A DNA stretch of 64,000 bases from Niastella vici (GCF_002077945.1 NZ_LVYD01000050.1:124001-188000); one strand, 5' to 3'; positions 33,706-42,526 are shown, numbered from the stretch's first letter. Notes: a model not told the origin generated them from the letters alone. Numbers and translations: made by a program.

Positions 33706-34464
33706 TCATCTCCACCACACGTCATAGGCAAACCGAATAATAGTGGCACATACAACGATCAAAAAGAAAATGCGGATAAATGAATTGCCTTTTAAGATGG
33801 CCAGCCGTGCGCCGGCCCAGCCGCCCAGGGCATTACAGGCCGCCATAGGTAAAGCAATGGAGAAAATGATCTTGCCGGTAAGCGTAAAAAAAGTAATGGA
33901 CCCAAGGTTGGTAGCCAGGTTTACAAACTTGGCATGTGCGCTTGCTTTTAAAAAATCAAAACCCAGTAATCCGATAAAAGATAAGATCAAAAAACTGCCC
34001 GCACCCGGACCAATAAACCCATCATAAAAACCGATCACCAGGCTTATCAGTAGTGAATACATGATCTGTTGCCGCAAGCTGTGGTCCTTTTCAGTATGGT
34101 CGCCAAATTTGCGATTGGTGAATGTGTATATGGCTACAATGATCAGCATGAAAAGCAACAGGGGTTTCATGAAACTATTGTTCACCATGGTAAGCAGGGT
34201 AGAACCGGCGTAAGCGGCGCAGAATGCAATGATGGCCATTAACCCGATCAGCAACCAGTTCACCGGCACGCGGCGTACATATTGTGTTGTGGCAATGCTG
34301 GTGCCGCTGAACGATGGGATCTTTAATGTTCCCAATACTGTGGCCAAAGGATATTGCGGCAACAACACCAATGCAGCAGGTGTTTGAATTAATCCACCGC
34401 CACCGGCGATGGCGTCGGTAAAACCTGCCAGAAAAGCGAATAAGCAGAGTAGAATAAGTTCCAT
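33706..34464 (-). CDS. TSUP family (TauE/SafE) membrane transporter
   Basis: A 252-residue inner-membrane protein with about eight hydrophobic segments. The family opening LCLFAFLAGFTDAIAGGGGLIQTPAAL carries the Gly-rich re-entrant motif, and the second half repeats it as GFYDGFIGPGAGSFLILSFIGLLGFDFLKASAHAK. TSUP proteins export sulfite, sulfonates or related anions; the substrate here is unknown. The C-terminus ends in DVWWR next to a B-type half repeat. No sulfur gene is adjacent, although a sulfite-oxidase-like enzyme lies 7 kb away. Confidence 0.92.
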   Translation of the reverse strand: MELILLCLFAFLAGFTDAIAGGGGLIQTPAALVLLPQYPLATVLGTLKIPSFSGTSIATTQYVRRVPVNWLLIGLMAIIAFCAAYAGSTLLTMVNNSFMKPLLLFMLIIVAIYTFTNRKFGDHTEKDHSLRQQIMYSLLISLVIGFYDGFIGPGAGSFLILSFIGLLGFDFLKASAHAKFVNLATNLGSITFFTLTGKIIFSIALPMAACNALGGWAGARLAILKGNSFIRIFFLIVVCATIIRFAYDVWWR

Positions 34465-34508
34465 TAAAAGTGGTCGGTTATGAACGATGAACGGTCAATT
34501 GTGAATCT

Positions 34509-34619
34509 GTTACCGGTTGCCAGTTACCAGTTGCCGGGTCTTGAATGTCGATCACTCTACTTGTAATCGGGGTCTCCGGATTTTATACCCGGTAACTGGA
34601 ATCCGGTAACTGGTAACTA
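34509..34619. repeat. Palindromic spacer element, family C copy 1
   Basis: Arms of GGTAACTGG words: left GTTACCGGTTGCCAGTTACC, right CCCGGTAACTGGAATCCGGT then AACTGGTAACTA. The core GAATGTCGATCACTCTACTT, then GTAATCGGGGTCTCCGGATT, is closely shared with copy 2 (38187-38294). The right end supplies the stop codon of the DinB gene (34617-34619). Confidence 0.88.
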
Positions 34620-35144
34620 TCTTTTTCCTCCCAGCACACCCATAAATTGTTTCCAGGGCCCAACAGCCTCTTCATATTGTTTGGCCATTACCCGGCTCAA
34701 TTGATGAATATGGGTGAGGTCGTGCACCACCCATGCTGCCAATAGCTGCCGCAAAGTTACCCGTCCTAATTGTGGATGTATACCGGTTTTATCAAGTATT
34801 TCGCCGGAGAAATCAATTCCTTTCAGCAGCGCCAGGTTCTCCTTGCGCAAAATTGTAAACTCATCGAGCAACTGGCTCATTGTTTTGCCCTTGCGTTCCT
34901 TAATATGTCCTTCCATATCAAAAGGCACAAATTGCCTGCTGCCTTCACCCAGGATGATCTGCGTACGGGGTATCCAATCAGTTTTTTCACCAAATATCAA
35001 ATGCGCCACAATGTCAATGGGCGTCCAGGTATCACCACCTTCATTACTGTAGATCCATTCATCGGGCAAACCGTTTAACAAGGCTTCAATTACCTGGGGT
35101 GTTCGCTCCAGCACCGGTATCGCTTTTTCTATGTCGAACTGCAT
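34617..35144 (-). CDS. DinB family protein
   Basis: A 175-residue four-helix DinB-superfamily protein (MQFDIEKAIPVLERTPQVIEALL). The putative metal site is spread over WTPIDIVAHLIFGEKTDW (first His) and AAWVVHDLTHIHQLSRVMAKQYEE (second and third His), the usual H...HxxxH layout. Relatives are thiol transferases or metal hydrolases; the reaction here is unknown. The frame is open to 35183, but Met at 35144 begins the conserved helix. The stop codon belongs to the arm of a family C repeat. Confidence 0.9.
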   Translation of the reverse strand: MQFDIEKAIPVLERTPQVIEALLNGLPDEWIYSNEGGDTWTPIDIVAHLIFGEKTDWIPRTQIILGEGSRQFVPFDMEGHIKERKGKTMSQLLDEFTILRKENLALLKGIDFSGEILDKTGIHPQLGRVTLRQLLAAWVVHDLTHIHQLSRVMAKQYEEAVGPWKQFMGVLGGKR

Positions 35145-35526
35145 GCGGAATGTTTTAAGACCGCAAAGGTAAGTTAACCCCACCGGTTAGGGGGTACCGG
35201 TTGCAAGATCAGGAAGGGGCCGGTTGAAGGGTAGTTGAGCGTTGATAGCGTGAATAAGGCAGATAATAATGGTGCATACCGAAAACTAACAGCCGTATGG
35301 CTAAAACGTACAAATAAGATTTAAAACGATTACATAACCATTTCCGTGAGGCTGTTTACCTTTTAAACCACTCAATCTATCAATTTTTAACCGGTTCAAA
35401 AGCCCTTGGGCATCATGGTCTCTTTTTTACAGAACCCGCCTCCATAGCGGGTTTTAACTTTTTGTACGGGGTTTTAGCATCCTAAAAACCGCGATGAGTT
35501 GATTTTAGGAGGGAAAAATCGCGTGC
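35145..35526. other. Intergenic region with orphan terminator-like hairpin
   Basis: No gene is seen. The stretch 35170-35220 has GGTTAGGGGGTACCGGTT repeats. At 35433-35453 AACCCGC pairs with GCGGGTT and is followed by TTAACTTTTT, a terminator-like structure with no plus-strand gene before it. At 35470-35490 GGTTTTAG pairs with CTAAAAACC. A small plus-strand RNA ending near 35463 is possible. Confidence 0.4.
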
Positions 35527-35534
35527 TATGTTTG
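35527..35534 (+). promoter_or_regulatory. -7-like element of small secreted protein gene
   Basis: TATGTTTG matches TAnnTTTG exactly, 37 bases before the start codon. A TTG at 35499-35501 is a weak and rather distant -33 candidate. Confidence 0.5.
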
Positions 35535-35570
35535 CATTACGAAACGCAACAAACCTTAAAACATACAATT

Positions 35571-35948
35571 ATGAAAACGGAATCGAGGAATTATGGTAAG
35601 CTGGCTATTGTAGCACTTGCTTTTACATTAGCATTTTCTAACACTACACTGGCCGCTGACGGAGGGAAGACTGATCACAAAACAGAATTAAAGTTCGTAG
35701 GCAACATGGAAGAACAACCGGTTTTCGAACTGAATCTGAATAATGTGGAAGATGAGTATACCGTAACTTTCCGCGATGAATTTGGTAATGTATTGTTCAT
35801 CGATAAATTCAAAGGTGGTCTCACCAAGAAGTTCATGTTGAAAGCTGATGAATTAGGTGATACTGCGCTGAAAGTAGTAGTAAAATCAGCTAAGGACAAC
35901 ACTTCTGAAGTGTACACCATCGACAGAAACCACAGCCTGGTTAATTAA
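35571..35948 (+). CDS. Small secreted beta-rich protein
   Basis: A 125-residue protein with a signal peptide (KLAIVALAFTLAFSNTTLAAD, cleavage near residue 29), then one compact beta-sandwich-like domain: KTELKFVGNMEEQPVFELNL, EDEYTVTFRDEFGNVLFIDKF, TALKVVVKSAKDN. I recognise no named family, though many Chitinophagaceae carry similar small periplasmic proteins. The frame runs back to 35499, but the ATG at 35571 starts the signal peptide. It has its own promoter box and a strong terminator, so it is a single-gene transcript and may be well expressed. Confidence 0.82.
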   Translation: MKTESRNYGKLAIVALAFTLAFSNTTLAADGGKTDHKTELKFVGNMEEQPVFELNLNNVEDEYTVTFRDEFGNVLFIDKFKGGLTKKFMLKADELGDTALKVVVKSAKDNTSEVYTIDRNHSLVN

Positions 35949-35989
35949 TAAGTAGCAGTTCAGTCAATCATCATAGAGTGTTTTATAAG

Positions 35990-36018
35990 GGTGCCGGTGG
36001 TCCTGGCACCTTTTTTTT
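35990..36018 (+). terminator. Rho-independent terminator of small secreted protein gene
   Basis: GGTGCC (35990-35995) pairs with GGCACC (36005-36010) across a 9-base loop and is followed by eight T. Confidence 0.9.
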
Positions 36019-36019
36019 A

Positions 36020-36133
36020 TGGTGAATGGTCAATGGTGAATGGTGAATATTTTCCGATAAGCGAGGCTAATAACTAATATGGAAAGCATAAATTTCGTGA
36101 GTACATTGACCATTGCCCATTGACCATTCACCA
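36020..36133. repeat. Palindromic spacer element, family D copy 1
   Basis: Arms built from AATGGTGAATGG words: left GGTGAATGGTCAATGGTGAA, right CATTGACCATTGCCCATTGA then CCATTCACC. A 55-base core (CGATAAGCGAGGCTAATAAC...) lies between. It ends 3 bases before the stop codon of the radical SAM gene. Confidence 0.85.
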
Positions 36134-36136
36134 ACG

Positions 36137-37432
36137 TTAATGCGCAAAATCTTCTTCGTAGTTACCCGAAATGCGCTCCATCGACGGGTTAAAATAGCCG
36201 AATTTTACCTGTGGAAATTCCTCATGTATCAGTTCCTGTAGTTGTTTTATACCCAGCAGGTCGCCCATTTCATAAGCGCCGATCTTGCCCATGTACCAAT
36301 CCGGATCAATATTGAAATTGCGCCATTGGATCATGTTCAAATCTGTTTCGATGATCAGCTTTCGCAAAGCCTCGTATTCTTCCACACTGTCTGTCATGCC
36401 CGGAAATACAAAATAATTAATGCTCGTCCAGCCATTATAGCTGCGCACCACTTTCAGGCTTTCAATAATATCTTCAAACTGGTAATTGTTGGGGCGGTAA
36501 TAGGCTTCATAAATATGTTTGCGCGCCGAGTTGGTGCTTACCCGTATAGAGTTCAGTCCCGCTTCGCACAATGCTTTTACGGCTGCCGGTTTTGAACCGT
36601 TCGTATTGATATTGATGCTGCCTTTTGAAGTATGCTTCCGTATTTGAATGATGCTCTCGCGAATGGTTTCCCACATCAACAGCGGCTCGCCCTCACAACC
36701 CTGTCCAAAACTAACAATGGGAAACGGCGCGGTTTCCAGGTGTGGTACCGTAAACTCCACGATCTCTTCAGCCGTTGGTTTAAAGGTGAGGCGGTCCTGC
36801 GTGGAAACGATCTCTTCTTCCTGCGGCTGAAACGAAATACACCCGATGCAATTGGCATTACAGGCCGGTGAAGAAGGAACCGGGCATTCCCAACGGCTCA
36901 TAAAATAGTTTCGAGCGGCCGGACAATTATACGTTAAACAACAATTTTCGGCCAGGTGTTTTACCAACCTGTTATGAGGATATGCCTGCAGAAATGTTTT
37001 AACACCCGATTCTATGCGTTTTGTATCGAAACCGGCGCATTCCTGACGAATGTCCTGCTCAATACGCACTGCCGGTACATAAAACTGATCATTATCCCAG
37101 CCAACGGCGGTATAACAGAACAGAGGCAGGGTAGGTGCATCGGCAGCGGTTTCATAAGCTGCGAGGAATAAACCGGTATGAGCAGGCGGAATGAACGCTG
37201 CAACGGCCCAGCCTTTATCGCACAGGCGCATTTGACCGGTTTCTACATCAATCCCAATTCCCTTGCGGCCGGGTAATTCGTATAAAGAACCGCCATCGGG
37301 TAAAGCGATCCAATCCTCAACCGGCACCTCATAGGCGTCCCAGCCGGCGCGGCCGGTAGCATACAATGTCGTGTCCTCAAAAATGTTTCCTTTCCCGTCG
37401 GAGTACAATAAATACGGCGAATTCTTTAACAT
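36137..37432 (-). CDS. Radical SAM protein
   Basis: A 431-residue radical SAM enzyme with cluster motif Cys191-x3-Cys195-x2-Cys198 (ACNANCIGC). SAM-contact parts follow: FGQGCEGEPLL and SININTNGSKP, then LNSIRVSTNSA. An unusual N-terminal region of about 180 residues has paired Cys (ENCCLTYNCPAARNYFMSRWECP) that could hold a second metal site. The conserved ending is MIQWRNFNIDPDWY. I cannot name the substrate. It is not fused to SPASM in an obvious way. A small membrane protein gene lies 66 bases upstream on the same strand. Confidence 0.9.
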   Translation of the reverse strand: MLKNSPYLLYSDGKGNIFEDTTLYATGRAGWDAYEVPVEDWIALPDGGSLYELPGRKGIGIDVETGQMRLCDKGWAVAAFIPPAHTGLFLAAYETAADAPTLPLFCYTAVGWDNDQFYVPAVRIEQDIRQECAGFDTKRIESGVKTFLQAYPHNRLVKHLAENCCLTYNCPAARNYFMSRWECPVPSSPACNANCIGCISFQPQEEEIVSTQDRLTFKPTAEEIVEFTVPHLETAPFPIVSFGQGCEGEPLLMWETIRESIIQIRKHTSKGSININTNGSKPAAVKALCEAGLNSIRVSTNSARKHIYEAYYRPNNYQFEDIIESLKVVRSYNGWTSINYFVFPGMTDSVEEYEALRKLIIETDLNMIQWRNFNIDPDWYMGKIGAYEMGDLLGIKQLQELIHEEFPQVKFGYFNPSMERISGNYEEDFAH

Positions 37433-37498
37433 CTCAATTCTTGGTTCTGGGGTTCCAGGTCTTTAGTTGGTCCTTTTCCTGGAACTTACAACCAAAAC

Positions 37499-38104
37499 CT
37501 ACAACCCGGTTTTCAAATAATGCCTGCAAAATTCGTGAATTTGATCGAGTTCTTCGAATCGAAGATTTTTCTGCAGGTCAAAATGATAGCTTTTATCGCC
37601 CGAAGTGGCTATGGTGATGGAATCGTATTGAGCCTCAATGCGATCGACGTTCGACCAAATAATAAACCGGCTCTCAGGCAGGGCCGGAATGGTAATGCCG
37701 GAATGGTGAAGGGCCACATATTCATCGGTCATCATCCTTTTTTCGCACCGGAAAAGGTATATATAGGTCCCGCTCAGCAAAAGATGCCCTGCGCCGGTGA
37801 CCCATTCGCCATCTACACAGGAATTAACACCAATTCCCAGGAAAAAAATGATCTCAACCAGCCTGAAAAACAAATTCACCAGCGGCATATCGGCGGCGAT
37901 ATTTTTTCCCGCCATCACCAGAATGAGGATATCCACGGCCATAAATACCAGGCAACCGAGGTAAACCGGACTGCTATGCGGTTGATTAAAATGCGAAAGG
38001 GCGTGCACCAGGATCAACCCACCGGCGGTTAAATGTAAAAGGCGACCAGCGCGTTTCAGTTTTTGAAATGCGGGATGAACAACGGGGAGGGCAAGTGAGT
38101 TCAT
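37499..38104 (-). CDS. Membrane protein with four helices and PH-like tail
   Basis: A 201-residue protein of unknown function. About four hydrophobic segments lie in the first 125 residues (LLHLTAGGLILVHALSH; YLGCLVFMAVDILILVMAG; VNLFFRLVEIIFFLGIGV; AGHLLLSGTYIYLF). A soluble C-terminal part follows (about 130-201: VALHHSGITIPALPESRFIIWSNVDRIEAQYDSITIATSGDKSYHFDLQ). This tail has the strand pattern of a bacterial PH-like domain. It precedes the radical SAM gene on the same strand by 66 bases and may be co-transcribed. No enzymatic motif is seen. Confidence 0.78.
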   Translation of the reverse strand: MNSLALPVVHPAFQKLKRAGRLLHLTAGGLILVHALSHFNQPHSSPVYLGCLVFMAVDILILVMAGKNIAADMPLVNLFFRLVEIIFFLGIGVNSCVDGEWVTGAGHLLLSGTYIYLFRCEKRMMTDEYVALHHSGITIPALPESRFIIWSNVDRIEAQYDSITIATSGDKSYHFDLQKNLRFEELDQIHEFCRHYLKTGL

Positions 38105-38186
38105 ACGCAGTTATTTTTAAAGAGATGCAACCGGGAATAATTTCCATAACAAAAAAATTGAAAAATTAGTGTCTCAACGACAGGTA

Positions 38187-38294
38187 CAGGTTACCGGTTT
38201 CCTGTTGCCAGGCCTCGAATATCGATCACTCTAATTACAATCGGAGTTTCCGATTTTTTTGCCTGGTAACCGGGAACTGGTAACTGGCAACTAT
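38187..38294. repeat. Palindromic spacer element, family C copy 2
   Basis: Arms AGGTTACCGGTTTCCTGTTG and GGTAACCGGGAACTGGTAAC then TGGCAACTA. The core (CGAATATCGATCACTCTAAT...) is in the same orientation as copy 1 at 34509-34619. The element lies between divergent genes, about 100 bases before the amidase start. Confidence 0.88.
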
Positions 38295-38397
38295 ATTAAC
38301 ATTCTCCCCTATGCGTTTTTATGCACTATAGATTTTTTACCCAGCAACCATTTTTTTGCTAGGTTTAATTTTTACCACACCAAATACCAACCTACCA

Positions 38398-41300
38398 ATG
38401 AGAAAACGCTACCTTATTCTGCTTTGCATTATTTGCAATGCCTCGCTCTCATGGGCGCAAAACGATTCCACCATCGTAAACCATGTGAACCAGCTGCTAC
38501 AACAGGAACCAGCCATTCATTTACGGGCCGATAGTGTTATCAAGATCAACGATGACCTGCAGGTGTATTTCAACACCAATACCGGTTTCATTCCCGGCGG
38601 TATTTCCGAAACAGAAGCAGAACTACTCACCGAATTGTTGCTGCATTTGATCACCGATACCGGCAGTCGAAATATAGTGCTGCTGGCAAAAGATAGCTTG
38701 AGCGGCGAATTCAAAACCCTCGACTATTTTGTCCTGGAACCCGCCATTGAAAAATATGAAGCCGTTAAAAATAACGATCCCTATCCCGATAAACCGGGGC
38801 TGGAAGCAGCGCCCAATGCGCGCATTTTTCCGGGGGCGGGGCAGCCAGCCTCCGCCGGCGCATTAAGCGGCAAAACCGTATGGCTGAGTCCCGGCCATGG
38901 CTGGCAAAATACCGGCACCGGACTTGGTTTTCTTACCCAACGTGGCACCAGTAACCAACTGGTGGAGGATTTCACCACCGCTGAAACAGTCGATTATTAC
39001 CTGTTGAATTACCTCATTAATGCCGGGGCCAATGTTTGGAGTGTGCGCGAACGCGATATGAACCCCGCCGAGATCATTGTGAACAACGACGACGGCGCAC
39101 CGGCTTATACCGAAACGGGTACCTGGAACAGCGGTACCATTGCCGGTTATGGCGGAACCTACCGTACCGCGGCCGCCAGCAGTTGCGGCACGGCCACTGC
39201 TGTTTTTACACCCACCGTTGCCACAAGCGGTTTATATTGGGTATCGGTACGCTATATCAGCGGGGTTAACCGCGCCACCGATGTGCACTATGCCATAAAA
39301 CATGCAGGCGGCACCACCCAATTCACCATCAATCAGGAAATACATGGCGATACCTGGGTGTACCTGGGACAATTCTATTTTTTTGCCGGCGGCAACTACA
39401 ACGTCACCATCAGCAACCAGAGTGCCGACAGTACGCAGGCCATTGTGGCCGATGCCATTCGCCTGGGTGGCGGTATTGGCCAAACGCCCGATTGCTTAAA
39501 TGGCGGCGCCGCCAGCGGAAGACCGCGCTTTGAAGAAGCCGCCCGGCAGTATGCCCGCTTTCAGGGTCATCCGCCCTGCCGCGAAGATGTAACGGTTCGG
39601 CCCATATATACGGAATGGGAATTGAGCAAAGGTTTGACTTCCGAAATAAGCAATGCGGTCTTTGTATCCTTTCACACCAATGCCGGGGGTGGAACCGGAA
39701 CGGAAAGCTACCGGTATAACGGACTCGGTTCCTCGCAACCGAATATTACGCCCGGCAGCACGCAATTGCGCGACAGCATACACAAACAGATCATCACCGA
39801 TTTACGGGCCGGCTGGCGCAGTACCTGGACCGATCGCGGCGTTAAAACCTCCAACCTCGGCGAACTAAGGGAATTGCACACCATTCCCGGCACCCTTATA
39901 GAATTGGCTTTTCATGATCATGTGCGCGATGCGGCCGACCTCAGGGAACCCGAATTCCGGCGTATGGCAGCCCGCGCCATTTACAAAGGCATTCTGAAAT
40001 TCTTTAATTACCGCGATAGCGTACCGCGCATTTTTTTACCGGAAGAACCAACAGGGGTAGCCGCGCGCAATATGGAGCATTCCAGGATACAGGTTAGCTG
40101 GAAGGCGCCCGTTACCGGCGGCATTTATGGCGATGCCGCCACTGGTTATCGCGTATATGTAAGCGAGAACGGCCGCGGTTTTGCCAACGCCATCGACGTT
40201 AAGGATACCAATTATGTTTTCAAAGCCCATCCCGATAAAACCTATTTCTTTAAAATAACCGCCATCAATGCGGGTGGAGAATCTTTCGCCAGCAGTGTGG
40301 TAGCCGCTCATACACCCCGGCATCCCGGATCGTACAAACACAAACCGGTTGCCTGGCTGTTGGTAGATGGGTTCGACCGGCTCGATGCATCGGCGATGTT
40401 GCTGAAAAATGAAAGCAGCGCCCTGGGCAATGTGCGCCGCATGGTGTTGGAAAGCATGAACAATTACAACTATATGATTGAACACGGTAATGGACTGGCC
40501 GGTTGCGAGGTGGCTTTTGATGGCGTGCAGAACGAAGTGGTGGCTGCCGGAAATGTAGAGCTGTCGAAATATTTTGCAGTCGACTGGTATGTAGGGGAAG
40601 AAAGCACCGCTAATAAATCGCTCGATTCAACTGAAAAGTTCTTCCTTAAAAAATACCTCGACAAAGGCGGCCGGCTGTTGATCTCCGGTTCTGAAATAGG
40701 GTGGGACCTTGGCCGCGCTGCTTCCGCCAATGCAGACAGTAGTTTTTACGCCACTTATTTGAAAGCAGTGTACATAAGCGATGGCGCTGGTACTTATAAC
40801 TTTAATGGCACTACAGGCTTTTTTAATGGAGTCAGTGGCGCCTTTGGCAACGGCGTTAATGGAAAGTATAATGTAGATTTTCCCGATGTCATTGATACAA
40901 CCGGCGGCTCCCAACTGGTGCTGAATTATTCCGGCGGAACCGGCACCGGCGCCGGCGCCGGCGTTGGGTACAAAGGAAATTTCCGTGTACTGTATTTCGG
41001 TTTCCCGGTTGAAGCCATTGTTGACGACAATGTGCGCAATAACCTCATTTGCCAGTCGGTTGATTATTTATCGAAACCCGACCGGCATTGTGATTTTGTA
41101 TTGACCGGCAAACACGGCCACCATGGCAATGAATTGCAATGGATCACCGGCCCTGAGACTAATACTGCTTATTATACGCTGGAAAGAAGTAAGGATGGAA
41201 AAAATTTTAAAGCCGTAAGCGGCCGCATCGATCCTATGGGTTCGGCATCGGAAGGCTATCAGTATGAGGTGGATGATAATGATGCCACAACTACGGCATA

Positions 41301-41619
41301 TTACCGCGTGGTTACCACTGGTAAGGATAATAAACAAACCATCTCGAACCTGGCCATTTTACAAAATGAAAAACCGGCGCAACTGTTTGTGCTGAATAAC
41401 CCGGCGCATGATAATATCAGGTTACAAATAAACGGTACCGGCACGTTCGGGTTAACATTGCTGAATGCAACCGGACAAACGGTTTATCAAACCACCGTTA
41501 ATGCCACCAACAGCCGTATGGTAACAATACCAGCCAGTCAGTTAGGCAGGGGGATCTACTGGTTGTGGGCCAATGTTAATGGGCAGAAGTTGGAGACGGT
41601 GAAGGTGTTGATACAATAA
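38398..41619 (+). CDS. Large T9SS-exported N-acetylmuramoyl-L-alanine amidase
   Basis: A 1073-residue secreted protein. Order: signal peptide (RKRYLILLCIICNASLSWAQ); an Amidase_3 domain beginning VWLSPGHGWQNTGTGLGFLTQ at about 160; a golvesin-like beta domain (about 235-365, TYRTAAASSCGTATAVF, IVADAIRLGGG) inserted within the amidase; and the amidase resuming with SNAVFVSFHTNAGGG and GTLIELAFHDHV (metal His and catalytic Glu). A fibronectin-III unit follows (about 545-640), then an unrecognised middle. A T9SS type A sorting domain ends the protein (LFVLNNPAHDNIRLQ ... GIYWLWANVNGQKLETVKVLIQ). It should act on peptidoglycan outside the cell. The Met at 38398 starts the signal peptide. Confidence 0.93.
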   Translation: MRKRYLILLCIICNASLSWAQNDSTIVNHVNQLLQQEPAIHLRADSVIKINDDLQVYFNTNTGFIPGGISETEAELLTELLLHLITDTGSRNIVLLAKDSLSGEFKTLDYFVLEPAIEKYEAVKNNDPYPDKPGLEAAPNARIFPGAGQPASAGALSGKTVWLSPGHGWQNTGTGLGFLTQRGTSNQLVEDFTTAETVDYYLLNYLINAGANVWSVRERDMNPAEIIVNNDDGAPAYTETGTWNSGTIAGYGGTYRTAAASSCGTATAVFTPTVATSGLYWVSVRYISGVNRATDVHYAIKHAGGTTQFTINQEIHGDTWVYLGQFYFFAGGNYNVTISNQSADSTQAIVADAIRLGGGIGQTPDCLNGGAASGRPRFEEAARQYARFQGHPPCREDVTVRPIYTEWELSKGLTSEISNAVFVSFHTNAGGGTGTESYRYNGLGSSQPNITPGSTQLRDSIHKQIITDLRAGWRSTWTDRGVKTSNLGELRELHTIPGTLIELAFHDHVRDAADLREPEFRRMAARAIYKGILKFFNYRDSVPRIFLPEEPTGVAARNMEHSRIQVSWKAPVTGGIYGDAATGYRVYVSENGRGFANAIDVKDTNYVFKAHPDKTYFFKITAINAGGESFASSVVAAHTPRHPGSYKHKPVAWLLVDGFDRLDASAMLLKNESSALGNVRRMVLESMNNYNYMIEHGNGLAGCEVAFDGVQNEVVAAGNVELSKYFAVDWYVGEESTANKSLDSTEKFFLKKYLDKGGRLLISGSEIGWDLGRAASANADSSFYATYLKAVYISDGAGTYNFNGTTGFFNGVSGAFGNGVNGKYNVDFPDVIDTTGGSQLVLNYSGGTGTGAGAGVGYKGNFRVLYFGFPVEAIVDDNVRNNLICQSVDYLSKPDRHCDFVLTGKHGHHGNELQWITGPETNTAYYTLERSKDGKNFKAVSGRIDPMGSASEGYQYEVDDNDATTTAYYRVVTTGKDNKQTISNLAILQNEKPAQLFVLNNPAHDNIRLQINGTGTFGLTLLNATGQTVYQTTVNATNSRMVTIPASQLGRGIYWLWANVNGQKLETVKVLIQ

Positions 41620-41622
41620 CCG

Positions 41623-41755
41623 AAGTAAGAGGTTGGAAGTAAGAAATTTAGAGATTGCGGGATTTAGGGATTTTGAGATTTATCGGAAAATTCAAACCAG
41701 AACAAATCCCCAAATTCCGAAATCTCAAAATCAGCAATCACTTCCTGTTTCTTAG
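41623..41755. repeat. Composite spacer element: family B arms around family A copy 7
   Basis: Outer B arms GAAGTAAGAGGTTGGAAGTA and CACTTCCTGTTTCTTA flank an A element (41645-41739) whose core TTATCGGAAAATTCAAACCA is the near reverse complement of the core of A copy 3 at 14113-14207. The element starts 3 bases after the amidase stop codon. Confidence 0.78.
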
Positions 41756-41809
41756 ATCATACGTATTTTGTTTTTGTTACAGACAATCATAAATACTAAT
41801 TTCATCGGC

Positions 41810-42502
41810 ATGGAGCAATCAGACAAGCTTAACCGGATTGTGGAAGCCCGCATGAAGCTGAAAAACCGGTTCGAGGAAAAAATAAAACAAACCCCTTCAG
41901 TGGCCGACGCGCGGCCCATGGGCACTGGTAAGCTCAACCGGCATGGCATGCCTGAAATTCCGGTAGGACAAACGGAAACCCGCAAGTGGCCCGTATTGGA
42001 CCTTGGCGTTCAACCCGATATTCCGCTGCAGAAATGGCAACTGATCGTTGATGGCGAGGTGGAGCATCCCGTTACCCTGAACTGGGATGAATTTATGGCC
42101 CTGCCACAAACTGAAGACACTTCCGATTTTCATTGCGTAACCACCTGGTCAAAATTAAATATGAACTGGAAAGGAGTGCGTTTGCTGGATCTTGCAGCCC
42201 TGGTTCAACCCAAAGAAACGGCCACTCACATCCTGTGTTATGGCTACGACGACTACACCACCAATGTGGCGCTGGAAGAAGCACTGAAGCCGGACGTTTT
42301 GCTCGTTCACACCGTGGAAGGACAACCATTGCCCAAAGAACATGGCGGTCCGGTGAGGATGATCACCCCACAATTGTATGCCTGGAAAGGTAGTAAATGG
42401 ATCAGCCGCATAGAGTTCCTGAAAGAAAATGTATTAGGCTTTTGGGAAGAACGCGGTTATTCAAACACCGCTTATCCCTGGCGGAATGACCGGTATAGTT
42501 AG
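41810..42502 (+). CDS. Sulfite-oxidase-like molybdopterin oxidoreductase
   Basis: A 230-residue enzyme of the sulfite oxidase molybdopterin-domain superfamily (YuiH/MsrP-like). The Mo-ligating Cys109 is in SDFHCVTTWSKLNMNWKGV. WPVLDLGVQPDIPLQKWQLIVDGEVEHPVTLNWDEFMALP is family-typical. HGGPVRMITPQLYAWKGSKWISRIEFL holds the pterin-binding parts. There is no Tat or other signal peptide, so it is cytoplasmic, unlike E. coli MsrP. Length is complete for the short form. The frame is open to 41768; Met at 41810 is preferred. It shares a bidirectional terminator with the next gene. Confidence 0.92.
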   Translation: MEQSDKLNRIVEARMKLKNRFEEKIKQTPSVADARPMGTGKLNRHGMPEIPVGQTETRKWPVLDLGVQPDIPLQKWQLIVDGEVEHPVTLNWDEFMALPQTEDTSDFHCVTTWSKLNMNWKGVRLLDLAALVQPKETATHILCYGYDDYTTNVALEEALKPDVLLVHTVEGQPLPKEHGGPVRMITPQLYAWKGSKWISRIEFLKENVLGFWEERGYSNTAYPWRNDRYS

Positions 42503-42526
42503 CCATTTCATTAGGAATTTAATGGA

